From the NCBI GenBank assembly GCA_017457465.1, contig JAFTHJ010000186.1, positions 1 through 10,136 of the forward strand: a stretch of 10,136 nucleotides of DNA, in the 5' to 3' direction. Shown here one piece after another: positions 1-6,232 of this stretch (position 1 is the stretch's first letter; the number at the start of each line of letters is the position of its first letter). This stretch comes from Clostridia bacterium. Its GTDB lineage: Bacteria > Bacillota > Clostridia > Oscillospirales > CAG-272. The notes beneath the pieces were generated by a model. That model searched no databases. It was not told where the DNA came from and was given only the letters and a program-made list of their open reading frames with translations. The position numbers were made by a program, and so were the translations under genes.

Positions 1-854
1 ACCGCACAGTTGTCTTCAGACTCTGCCGTGGAAGCTCCAAGGTGAGGAATGATAACCGCTCCCTCAACTCCTACCATCTCGTCTGTCGGGAAGTCGGTAA
101 CGTACGCAGCTACCTTACCCGAAGCGAGAGCCGCCTTCATATCAGCAGCGTTAACGAGGTCTGCGCGAGAGAGATTGATTATTCTTACGCCGTCCTTCAT
201 CGTAGCGATAGTCTCTGCGTTTATCATATTCTTTGTAGAGGGGGTTGCGGGAACGTGGAGAGATATGTAGTCAGCCTCTTTGAATATTTCCTCAAAGGAA
301 GCCGCCTTGTTTACGTGGTGGTTGATATTCCAAGCCGCATCAACACTGATATAAGGGTCGCATCCGAGAACGCTCATACCGAGGTGAACCGCGGAGTTCG
401 CGACCATACCGCCGATAGCGCCAAGACCTATAACACCAAGCTTCTTGCCCATAACCTCAACACCCGCGAATTTAGACTTACCAGCCTCAACAGCCTTGGC
501 AACGCCCTCTGTTCCAACGAGAGTATCAACCCACTTGATTCCGCCGATAACGTTACGGGAAGCGAGCATAAGCGCACATATAGCAAGTTCCTTAACGCCG
601 TTAGCGTTAGCTCCGGGAGTGTTGAATACAACGATTCCCTCCTTCGAGCAACGGTCAACGGGAATATTGTTTACACCCGCACCCGCTCTTGCAATCGCAA
701 GCATTTCGGGAGCGAAGGTCATATCGTGCATTGCCGCCGAACGAACCATAATGGCGTCGGGGTTCTCAACGTCTGTTCCTACGTTGTACAGGTTTTTGTC
801 GAGCTTGTCGGTTCCGACAGCCGCAATCTTATTCAAGCAAAGTATATTTTTCAT
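1..854 (-). CDS. serA: D-3-phosphoglycerate dehydrogenase, 3' end beyond the left edge
   Basis: Oxidises 3-phosphoglycerate to 3-phosphohydroxypyruvate with NAD, the first step of serine synthesis, in the cytosol. I translated it by hand: 284 full codons are visible, starting MKNILCLNKIAAVG, and the frame stays open to the left edge. The NAD-binding Rossmann loop GLGAIG is at residues 143-148. The catalytic arginine is R230 (NLSRADLVN), the conserved histidine is H271 in PHLGAST, and the acidic partner is probably E259 in DFPTDE. Family members of this type run to about 385-390 residues with a C-terminal ACT domain, which would lie off the window. The start is supported by GAGGA about 9 bases upstream. 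It begins 21 bases after the serC stop, so the two form a serCA operon. The serA assignment is firm because serC is next to it; other 2-hydroxyacid dehydrogenases are less likely. Confidence 0.93.
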   Translation of the reverse strand, partial: MKNILCLNKIAAVGTDKLDKNLYNVGTDVENPDAIMVRSAAMHDMTFAPEMLAIARAGAGVNNIPVDRCSKEGIVVFNTPGANANGVKELAICALMLASRNVIGGIKWVDTLVGTEGVAKAVEAGKSKFAGVEVMGKKLGVIGLGAIGGMVANSAVHLGMSVLGCDPYISVDAAWNINHHVNKAASFEEIFKEADYISLHVPATPSTKNMINAETIATMKDGVRIINLSRADLVNAADMKAALASGKVAAYVTDFPTDEMVGVEGAVIIPHLGASTAESEDNCA

Positions 855-875
855 TTCTGTTATTCCTCAACACAA

Positions 876-1967
876 TTATTTCTTGGGATTTTCCTCTGCG
901 AACTTCTTCATGAAAGCAACGAGCGCTTCAATACCCGCATAGGGCATAGCATTGTAAATCGAAGCTCTCATACCGCCGACAGAACGGTGTCCCTTAAGGT
1001 TCTTAAGACCTGCCTTTGCAGCCTCGGAAGCGAACTTCTTATCGAGGTCAGCGTCACCCGTAACAAATGTTACGTTCATCATCGAGCGGCTGCCCTTCTT
1101 AACGGGAGCTACATAATAATCCTGATTATCGAGATAATCGTAAAGAAGAGCTGCCTTCTTTTCGTTTCTTATCTTCATCTCATCAAGACCGCCAATCGAG
1201 AGAATCCACTCGTAAACGAGTTTAGCCATATAAATAGCGTAGCAAGGAGGAGTATTATACATAGAGCCGTTCTCTGCCATAGTCTTCCACTCGAGCATTG
1301 TGGGCATCTTTTCCTCGGCATAGTCGAGAAGGTCCTCTCTTACGATAACGAGAGTGAGTCCCGCGGGAGCCATATTCTTCTGCGCGCCTGCGTAGATAAC
1401 GCCGAAGCGGCTTACGTCAACAGGCTCGGATATGATGCAGGAGGACATATCCGCAACAAGCGGGATATCGCCTGTCTCGGGAATATATCCGTACTTTGTT
1501 CCGTAGATAGTATTATTGAAGCAAATATGTACGTACGACGCGTCGGGTCTTACCATATCCTTTGTTACCTCGGGAACGTGGTCGAAGTTATCCTCTTTTG
1601 TCGTAGCTATGCACTTAACGTCATAGCCAAGCTTCTGCGCTTCCTTGAACGCCTTTCCGGAGAACTGACCGGAAACAACATAGTCAGCCTTACCTGTTCT
1701 TCCGATAAGATTCATAGGAACTGCCGCAAACTGTGTGGATGCTCCGCCCTGAAGGAAGAGAACCTTGTAGTTGTCGGGGATGTTCATAAGTTTGCGAAGC
1801 ATAGCCTCGGCATCGTTTATGATTGCCTCATAATCCGGAGATCGATGGGACATCTCCATTACTGACATTCCTGACTCTCCATAGCAGACCAATTCGGATG
1901 CTGCTTTTTGAAGGACTTCTAAAGGAAGCATGGAAGGGCCCGCTGAAAAATTGTAAACTCTGTTCAT
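876..1967 (-). CDS. serC: Phosphoserine aminotransferase
   Basis: PLP enzyme that converts 3-phosphohydroxypyruvate and glutamate to O-phosphoserine, step two of serine synthesis. It is 363 residues, the usual full length. The N-terminus YNFSAGPSMLP is the family signature. Further motifs are HRSP at 41-44, the phosphate-binding GGAST at 74-78, ICFNNTIYGT at 148-157, the PLP-stacking aspartate D173 in DMSS, and the Schiff-base lysine K197 in YAGAQKNMAPAG. The ATG is preceded by GGAGG at a normal distance. It is the first gene of the operon, with serA 21 bases downstream, and has its own promoter at 2023-2051. The product is cytosolic and fold-type I. Leu TTA/CTA and Ser TCA codons are absent over most of the gene, as expected for a well-expressed gene. 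This produces a long open antisense frame. The identification is secure. Confidence 0.97.
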   Translation of the reverse strand: MNRVYNFSAGPSMLPLEVLQKAASELVCYGESGMSVMEMSHRSPDYEAIINDAEAMLRKLMNIPDNYKVLFLQGGASTQFAAVPMNLIGRTGKADYVVSGQFSGKAFKEAQKLGYDVKCIATTKEDNFDHVPEVTKDMVRPDASYVHICFNNTIYGTKYGYIPETGDIPLVADMSSCIISEPVDVSRFGVIYAGAQKNMAPAGLTLVIVREDLLDYAEEKMPTMLEWKTMAENGSMYNTPPCYAIYMAKLVYEWILSIGGLDEMKIRNEKKAALLYDYLDNQDYYVAPVKKGSRSMMNVTFVTGDADLDKKFASEAAKAGLKNLKGHRSVGGMRASIYNAMPYAGIEALVAFMKKFAEENPKK

Positions 1968-1996
1968 TTTCTGAACCTCCGTAAATTAATGAAACT

Positions 1997-2012
1997 CACG
2001 CAAAAAAGCGTG
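1997..2012 (-). promoter_or_regulatory. Short hairpin in the serC leader
   Basis: CACGC and GCGTG pair around a T6 loop (minus-strand reading), between the predicted transcription start near 2016 and the serC ribosome binding site. The stem is only 5 bp, so it may protect the 5' end of the message rather than control it. It is not a recognised riboswitch or T-box, and the leader is too short (about 50 bases) for either. Confidence 0.4.
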
Positions 2013-2022
2013 TATAGGATAT

Positions 2023-2051
2023 ATTATATTCCTATTTTTCTTATTCGTCAA
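2023..2051 (-). promoter_or_regulatory. Sigma-A promoter of serCA
   Basis: On the minus strand, TTGACG (2046-2051), a 17-base spacer and TATAAT (2023-2028) lead into serC, with an A/T-rich stretch upstream of the -35. Transcription should start near 2016. The -10 sits between the arms of an inverted repeat, ATAGGA-N10-TCCTAT (2014-2035), which could be an operator. Confidence 0.8.
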
Positions 2052-2270
2052 GACAATATCAAAAAAAATTGTTAATTTTTTATCTTTTTCAGCTTGAAAA
2101 TCGTCTTATTTTTGTAACCAAAAAGTTAGTTATCTTCAAACAAACCTCAACTGCACAAAATGCTTTAAATATATAGGATTTTAAATATCTATCAATTCCC
2201 TGAAGTCTGTTTTTCGGAGTGTTTGACATATTCCCCAAAATAACAATTTTTGTCTTATCAAGAGAAAAGA
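2052..2270. other. AT-rich gap with no supported gene
   Basis: This stretch lies between the serC promoter and the terminator of the ThyX-like operon. I see no convincing gene, tRNA, riboswitch or long repeat. A 71-codon minus-strand frame (2089-2304) crosses it, but it starts inside the terminator hairpin and has no ribosome binding site, so I treat it as chance. Confidence 0.6.
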
Positions 2271-2307
2271 AAGATGCTGACTTATACATTCGGTAAATCA
2301 GCATCTT
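2271..2307 (-). terminator. Intrinsic terminator after the ThyX-like gene
   Basis: On the minus strand, AAGATGCTGA and TCAGCATCTT form a perfect 10-bp stem with a 17-base loop. It begins 8 bases past the stop codon and is followed by the T-rich tail TCTTTTCTCTT. The large loop and interrupted T run suggest moderate strength. Confidence 0.75.
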
Positions 2308-2314
2308 GTCATTG

Positions 2315-2938
2315 TTATTCCTTTATCATTATAAGCTCTTTCGCGTATGGAAGACTTGCTATCCAGTCACAATACGTATGCCACTCGGCAAGTTTATGCG
2401 TCTTACGGGCATAGTACATATTTATCAGATTTTCATAGTTCATCGTAACGGTACGCATCTGGTTGTAGCTCGACGGAAGCATCTGTATCATATTGTGCCA
2501 CGGCTGTCTGTCCCCCTTGTCCTCGCAGAAGCGCACTCTCTGCTCCTCAAGATAATCTATCGTCGCGTCAAGCATAGCCAGACCTCCCTCGTCAAGTCTG
2601 TCACAGGAAAAGTCGGCACGTTCAAAAGGCTTGGAATGTATCTTGTGCATAGTCGAGGTGGAGTTTGCCACAGTTCCTACCTTATATGTATCGAATTCCT
2701 TCCACCAGTAAAGAGGCGCGGTTATATCGACCGACACGAATATCTGGCGCAAAAACTTTCTGTGGTCGCTTCCCGCCGTCGCGAGTCGACGAGCCAGACT
2801 CAAATCGTTCTCTCCAAGTATGTAATTTCCGTCATCATCATAGGAGCTGTCCATTCTGTCCCAACTGTTAAGCGGATTTCTTGCGCCCCTGATGGCGTTC
2901 TCAATATTCATTACAGATGTTCTCTCAAGCTTTATCAT
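2315..2938 (-). CDS. Divergent ThyX-superfamily protein (flavin-dependent thymidylate synthase-like), function unknown
   Basis: 207 residues, soluble, no signal peptide. From memory of the ThyX family it aligns at two landmarks. Residues 59-98 resemble the ThyX core: H59, a beta-rich stretch ending in TAPLYWWKEF (73-82), then TYKVGTVANSTSTMH (84-98) where ThyX has RHRxxSxNExSxRY. Residues 154-190 resemble the C-terminal helix region: LPSSY, T-x-N at 165-167, L171, R178, H181 and EW at 185-186. The arginines and histidine of RHR, which in ThyX bind flavin and nucleotide phosphate, are replaced by T-Y-K. Activity as a thymidylate synthase is therefore doubtful, and flavin binding may be altered or lost. 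It starts 16 bases after the Dabb gene stop and shares its promoter; GAGAGGA precedes the ATG. A second ATG at codon 10 lacks a good ribosome binding site. The superfamily call is my inference from motif spacing. Confidence 0.6.
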   Translation of the reverse strand: MIKLERTSVMNIENAIRGARNPLNSWDRMDSSYDDDGNYILGENDLSLARRLATAGSDHRKFLRQIFVSVDITAPLYWWKEFDTYKVGTVANSTSTMHKIHSKPFERADFSCDRLDEGGLAMLDATIDYLEEQRVRFCEDKGDRQPWHNMIQMLPSSYNQMRTVTMNYENLINMYYARKTHKLAEWHTYCDWIASLPYAKELIMIKE

Positions 2939-2954
2939 TTTCTATTCCTCTCAA

Positions 2955-3257
2955 TCACATATCGTAGTCAAGAACAACCCTTGACTCAACAACCTTTTTA
3001 ACATATTCGGCAACCTTGACGTGCTTCGGATGTACCGCGTAGACTCCGAGAGTCTGGAGACTTTCAAACTCGGTAACGAGAACCAGATCCATCGAAGCGT
3101 CGGTATGCATCAGGTCAACTCCCGTTTTCATCTTCTTTATCTCGGATATCTCGCCGACAAGCGCGTGAAGTCCCTCTCGCACAAGCGCGATATTCTCCGA
3201 TTTTGTCTTACCCTCGGCATACTCCTTGAATTTCCACATAACTATATGTCTTATCAT
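2955..3257 (-). CDS. Dabb (stress-responsive A/B barrel) domain protein
   Basis: A 100-residue protein made of one ferredoxin-like dimeric A/B barrel. The opening MIRHIVMWKFK and the closing HPKHVKVAEYVKKVVESR followed by VVLDYDM are typical of the family. Members occur in stress-response proteins and some small enzymes; most bacterial ones have no assigned reaction, and I cannot name one here. The frame stays open up to 3326, but I chose the ATG at 3257. AAGGAG precedes it at the right distance, the family N-terminus begins there, and the longer version would start inside the -35 box of the gene's own promoter. It is the first gene of a two-gene operon with the ThyX-like protein 16 bases downstream. 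Confidence 0.88.
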   Translation of the reverse strand: MIRHIVMWKFKEYAEGKTKSENIALVREGLHALVGEISEIKKMKTGVDLMHTDASMDLVLVTEFESLQTLGVYAVHPKHVKVAEYVKKVVESRVVLDYDM

Positions 3258-3297
3258 TTTTTCGACTCCTTCGGCATTTTTGAAGCTCTTTATATCA

Positions 3298-3326
3298 ATA
3301 ATATCATAAATTACCTTAAAAGTCAA
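3298..3326 (-). promoter_or_regulatory. Sigma-A promoter of the Dabb/ThyX-like operon
   Basis: On the minus strand, TTGACT (3321-3326), a 17-base spacer and TATTAT (3298-3303). Its -35 abuts the -35 of the trpS promoter, so the two cores cannot easily be occupied by two polymerases at once. Confidence 0.8.
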
Positions 3327-3355
3327 TTGACAATTTACGATTTATATGGTATCAT
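3327..3355 (+). promoter_or_regulatory. Sigma-A promoter of trpS
   Basis: TTGACA (3327-3332), a 17-base spacer and TATCAT (3350-3355). Transcription would begin near 3362, leaving a leader of about 47 bases. That is too short for the T-box that often precedes aminoacyl-tRNA synthetase genes in Firmicutes. Confidence 0.8.
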
Positions 3356-3408
3356 TATTAATAATATGCCTATTTGTGCGCATTCAAATCAAGAAAGGTT
3401 GGAAACTT

Positions 3409-4407
3409 ATGTTCAACGATACCCCCATTTCCTACTCGGGAGTTCAGCCCAGCGGAAATCTTACAATAGGAAACTACCTCGGAGCTATAAAGAACTTTTC
3501 TCTTTTCTCCGAAAAATACAAGTGCTTTTACTGTGTTGTGGACGAACATGCCATCACAGTCCGTCAGGTCCCCGCGGAGCTTCGCCGCAGAACCTATGAA
3601 ACTCTGGCGCTCTATATGGCGTGCGGACTTGACCCCGAGAAGAACACTCTCTACGTTCAGTCACACGTAAAGGAACACGCCGAACTTGCTTGGATACTCA
3701 ACTGCTTCACGATGTTCGGTGAGCTATCGCGTATGACACAGTTCAAGGATAAAAGTGCCAAGCACTCCGACAATATAAACGCGGGACTTTTCACTTACCC
3801 CACACTTATGGCGGCGGATATACTGCTTTATCAGACCGACGTCGTTCCGATAGGAATAGACCAGAAGCAGCATGTTGAGCTTTGCAGAAATATCGCGGAG
3901 CGCTTCAACCAGCTCTACCCCGACACCTTCACGATACCCGAGCCTGTAATTCCCAAGAGCGGAATGAAGATAATGTCTCTTGCGGACCCCACAAAGAAGA
4001 TGTCAAAATCCGATGAGAACGCCAACGCGGTTGTCTATATTCTTGACAACAAGGATACCATAATAAGAAAGTTCAAACGCGCCGTTACCGACTCCGACAC
4101 CTGTGTTCGCATAGGTGAAGGTAAGCACGGAATAAACAACCTCATCGGCATATATTCCTGCTTCACAGGCAAGAGTGTTGAGGAGATAGAGCGCGAGTTT
4201 GACGGACGCGGATACGGAGAATTCAAACTCGCCGTAGGCGAAGCTTGTGCTGACGCGCTGGCTCCGATACAGCAGAAATTCAACGAATATCTCTCTGACA
4301 AGGCTATGCTTGAGGCACAGATGAAGCGCGGAGCCGAGGAGGCTTCCTATTACGCACGTCGCACACTTTCCAAGGTTCAGAAAAAGCTGGGATTTGTAAA
4401 GATATAA
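3409..4407 (+). CDS. trpS: Tryptophan--tRNA ligase
   Basis: Class Ic aminoacyl-tRNA synthetase that charges tRNA-Trp using ATP; cytosolic homodimer in the family. It is 332 residues, the usual bacterial length. The HIGH-equivalent motif is TIGN at residues 19-22 in PSGNLTIGNYLGAI, and KMSKS is at 197-201. The stretch PTLMAADILLYQTDVVPIG (131-149) contains D137, the expected tryptophan-indole contact, followed by DQKQHVELCR. I place the start at the ATG at 3409. AGAAAGG lies upstream, homologous proteins begin close to SYSGVQPSG, and an upstream in-frame ATG at 3346 lies before the predicted transcription start. It has its own promoter, divergent from the Dabb operon. No terminator is visible before the next promoter at 4442, so some read-through into the glycosyltransferase gene is possible. 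Confidence 0.97.
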   Translation: MFNDTPISYSGVQPSGNLTIGNYLGAIKNFSLFSEKYKCFYCVVDEHAITVRQVPAELRRRTYETLALYMACGLDPEKNTLYVQSHVKEHAELAWILNCFTMFGELSRMTQFKDKSAKHSDNINAGLFTYPTLMAADILLYQTDVVPIGIDQKQHVELCRNIAERFNQLYPDTFTIPEPVIPKSGMKIMSLADPTKKMSKSDENANAVVYILDNKDTIIRKFKRAVTDSDTCVRIGEGKHGINNLIGIYSCFTGKSVEEIEREFDGRGYGEFKLAVGEACADALAPIQQKFNEYLSDKAMLEAQMKRGAEEASYYARRTLSKVQKKLGFVKI

Positions 4408-4441
4408 GCTCCGCCGAAAAGGCTAAAGTCCTCCAAATCGG

Positions 4442-4470
4442 TTGACACATTTTTCTGTGTATGGTATAAT
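4442..4470 (+). promoter_or_regulatory. Perfect-consensus sigma-A promoter of the membrane glycosyltransferase gene
   Basis: TTGACA (4442-4447), exactly 17 bases, then TATAAT (4465-4470): a full consensus match. The leader from about 4477 to 4526 is short and shows no riboswitch. Confidence 0.88.
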
Positions 4471-4526
4471 TCTCTTATAACGATGCACAATATCATTTTA
4501 ACTGTATTTATCTCGGGAGCGGAATT

Positions 4527-5885
4527 ATGATAAACACATATCTTCAAAAAATTTCCGCCTGGTTCGGAAACGATATATCCGACACCTCGGCTCCGTTGCT
4601 TCCGCCTGACGGAAAGATAAAATTCAATAGCTCAAACAAAAAAATATTCAACACCTTCTTCACCGCTATAACAGTAGGCACGGTTATAGCTATGATAGCG
4701 ATAATTCTTTATTATGTATACGCCTTTGCTTCGCTCTATAACGGAAGCACCAAATTCGATTGGCTTCTCGGAATATTTTCCGACTTCGTCGTAATAATGA
4801 ATTATTCTCTTGAGGAAAGCCCCTATGTCGTGGGAGACTCTTCATATCCGCCCATAGCAATAGCTATTCTCTACCCATTTGCGATGATATGCAAGGACGT
4901 GTTTGCGCAATTCGAGTTCAGCGAAATGACCGCGGACGAGCTGACCGCGGAGGTCATTCTCTACCCGCAGTTCTGGATAGCTATTCTGCTCTTCTTTGCG
5001 GTATGCTCTCTGCTCATAATCCTGCTCACGTCACATCTGTTCGGCGTAAAGGGCAAGGACAGGCTCAAGCTCGGCGTGATAATAATGTTCAGCGCCCCAT
5101 TTATCTACACGGTGATGCGAGGAAACACGATATATTTCGCGCTTATTTTCCTTGTTGCGTTCCTCATACTGAAAGACAGCAAGAATCCTGTCGCACGTGA
5201 GCGTTCATATATCTTTCTGGCTCTAGCGGGAGCAATCAAAATATATCCACTCTTCTTCGGCGTATTTCTGCTTAAGGACAAAAAGATTTTCGCCTCATTC
5301 AGAGTTGCAGTATCTTTCGCCTTGATATTCGGACTTTCGTTCGTCTTCTTCAGAAACGATTTCGGAGATGTTTCCCCATTTATCGATAATCTGGGTGGAT
5401 TTATGTCAAACGAATTGAGACTTCTCGCGACGAACAACCTCTCAATATCAGCACAGCTTTATAAGCTACTGCATTTGTTTGTACCGAGACTTTCGGCGGA
5501 ATCCACTGTTTTCAGTGTAATAAATCTTGCGGTGATATTCGTCGTATTTGCATTAAGCACCTATGCGGCGATAGCGACAAGAAGCAATTTCTCCCGTTAC
5601 GCGATATGCTTCGCCATAGTCGTACTTATCCCCTCGATATCCTATTTCTACGTTATAATATTCTCTATTCTCGCGTTCCTCGAATATATCAGAGTATACG
5701 GTGATATGAATATCAAGAAGCGTATATTCTACTTCATAGCATTTCTGTTTCTCTTCACGTCATTCGTGGTTATCGCAAAGAATTTCATTCTGCACTCGCT
5801 TATAATAATGGCGATACTCGCAATTGAAATAATCTCGGTAATCAAGGAAAGACAGCAGATAAGGGCATCAAGAAAAGCTGCATAA
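4527..5885 (+). CDS. Polytopic membrane glycosyltransferase, GT87-like (GT-C fold)
   Basis: 452 residues with about 11-12 hydrophobic segments, for example near 45-67, 108-121, 146-169, 181-197, 201-215, 228-249, 258-275, 328-350, 358-390, 399-416 and 421-439. The first 40 residues are polar and probably cytosolic. GT87/DUF2029 landmarks seen here are an acidic residue in the first outer loop (D86 in SDFVV, the expected GT-C catalytic position), SSYPPIAIAILYPFA near 105-119, MRGN at 197-200 (family RGQ-N), the AGAIKIYPLF helix at 234-243, and NNLSISAQLYKLL at 303-315. Such enzymes move a sugar, often mannose, from a polyprenyl-phosphate carrier to an envelope glycan or lipid. The donor and acceptor here are unknown. 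The start has GGGAG upstream. It is a single-gene unit with a consensus promoter and a strong terminator. Confidence 0.72.
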   Translation: MINTYLQKISAWFGNDISDTSAPLLPPDGKIKFNSSNKKIFNTFFTAITVGTVIAMIAIILYYVYAFASLYNGSTKFDWLLGIFSDFVVIMNYSLEESPYVVGDSSYPPIAIAILYPFAMICKDVFAQFEFSEMTADELTAEVILYPQFWIAILLFFAVCSLLIILLTSHLFGVKGKDRLKLGVIIMFSAPFIYTVMRGNTIYFALIFLVAFLILKDSKNPVARERSYIFLALAGAIKIYPLFFGVFLLKDKKIFASFRVAVSFALIFGLSFVFFRNDFGDVSPFIDNLGGFMSNELRLLATNNLSISAQLYKLLHLFVPRLSAESTVFSVINLAVIFVVFALSTYAAIATRSNFSRYAICFAIVVLIPSISYFYVIIFSILAFLEYIRVYGDMNIKKRIFYFIAFLFLFTSFVVIAKNFILHSLIIMAILAIEIISVIKERQQIRASRKAA

Positions 5886-5897
5886 ATAATAGCAAAA

Positions 5898-5936
5898 CCC
5901 CCCGATATCAAATAGGATATCGGGGGGTAATTTTTT
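5898..5936 (+). terminator. Strong intrinsic terminator after the membrane glycosyltransferase
   Basis: CCCCCCGATATC and GATATCGGGGGG form a perfect 12-bp stem with a 6-base loop, followed by TAATTTTTT. An AAAA run at 5894-5897 precedes the stem, so it may also stop minus-strand transcripts that escape the tRNA terminator. Confidence 0.93.
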
Positions 5937-5954
5937 ACAGAGAAGCCGCGTACA

Positions 5955-5973
5955 TCAAATCCTTCGGATTTGA
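5955..5973. repeat. Small perfect hairpin between two convergent terminators
   Basis: TCAAATCCTTCGGATTTGA is an inverted repeat of 7-8 bp around TTC/CTTCG. It sits in the 62-base gap between the glycosyltransferase terminator and the tRNA terminator, with no coding role visible. It lacks a T run and is not itself a terminator. It may be a dispersed intergenic element. Confidence 0.45.
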
Positions 5974-5998
5974 GGAGCCCGAGTCGCATCGAATAACT

Positions 5999-6036
5999 AA
6001 AAACACCGATACCGCAAAAGCGGTATCGGTGTTTTT
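5999..6036 (-). terminator. Intrinsic terminator of tRNA-Lys
   Basis: A perfect 17-bp stem (5999-6015 with 6020-6036) with a 4-base loop. On the minus strand it reads ACACCGATACCGC, TTTT, GCGGTATCGGTGTTTTT. Its first A is the last base of the encoded CCA end, so the hairpin starts exactly at the mature tRNA 3' end. Confidence 0.92.
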
Positions 6037-6111
6037 GGTGACCCACCGGAGACTCGAACTCCGGACCCCTTGATTAAAAGTCAAGTGCTCTACCGTCTGA
6101 GCTAGTGGGTC
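6036..6111 (-). tRNA. tRNA-Lys (anticodon TTT)
   Basis: A 76-base gene including an encoded CCA. Acceptor arms GACCCAC and GTGGGTC pair fully, with discriminator A. The D arm is GCTC/GAGC. The anticodon arm is CTTGA-CTTTTAA-TCAAG with TTT at 6076-6078. The T arm is CGGAG-TTCGAGT-CTCCG. It stands alone with its own promoter (6131-6159) and terminator (5999-6036), so it is a complete single-tRNA transcription unit. The anticodon reads both lysine codons if the wobble U is modified as usual. Confidence 0.97.
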
Positions 6112-6130
6112 TTATTGGCGCTACCAATAT

Positions 6131-6159
6131 ATAATATCATAAAACGCAGATTTTGTCAA
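6131..6159 (-). promoter_or_regulatory. Sigma-A promoter of tRNA-Lys
   Basis: On the minus strand, TTGACA (6154-6159), 17 bases, TATTAT (6131-6136). Transcription should begin near 6124, about a dozen bases before the mature 5' end at 6111. The leader contains ATTGG-CGCTA-CCAAT, a tiny hairpin just ahead of the RNase P site. Confidence 0.85.
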
Positions 6160-6232
6160 GAATATCTTTGGTGTTATTTTAAACAAAACTACGCCTCTTT
6201 ATACTCCCTCAAATTGTCTTATTTTACAAATT

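Noticed and set aside
42..1865. A 607-codon open frame on the plus strand, opposite serC and serA
   Set aside because: It is codon-aligned with the minus-strand genes. Stops on the plus strand would need TTA, CTA or TCA codons in serC/serA, which these well-expressed genes avoid here. There is no ribosome binding site or recognisable domain.
2089..2304. A 71-codon minus-strand frame in the AT-rich gap
   Set aside because: Its ATG lies inside the terminator hairpin, no ribosome binding site precedes it, and the translation matches no family I know.
2306..3001. A 231-codon plus-strand frame
   Set aside because: Antisense to the ThyX-like gene, with low-complexity composition and no start signal; the minus-strand gene has an RBS, a promoter and family motifs.
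3356..3408. A T-box riboswitch ahead of trpS
   Set aside because: The leader is only about 47 bases from the predicted start to the ATG and shows no specifier loop or T-box sequence.
4408..4441. A terminator between trpS and the next promoter
   Set aside because: Only a 3-bp GCC-GAAAA-GGC stem is visible and no T run follows.
5729..6046. A 105-codon minus-strand frame overlapping the glycosyltransferase end, both terminators and the tRNA 3' end
   Set aside because: It runs through two terminator stems and into a tRNA, has no ribosome binding site, and its hydrophobic second half is antisense to a membrane protein.
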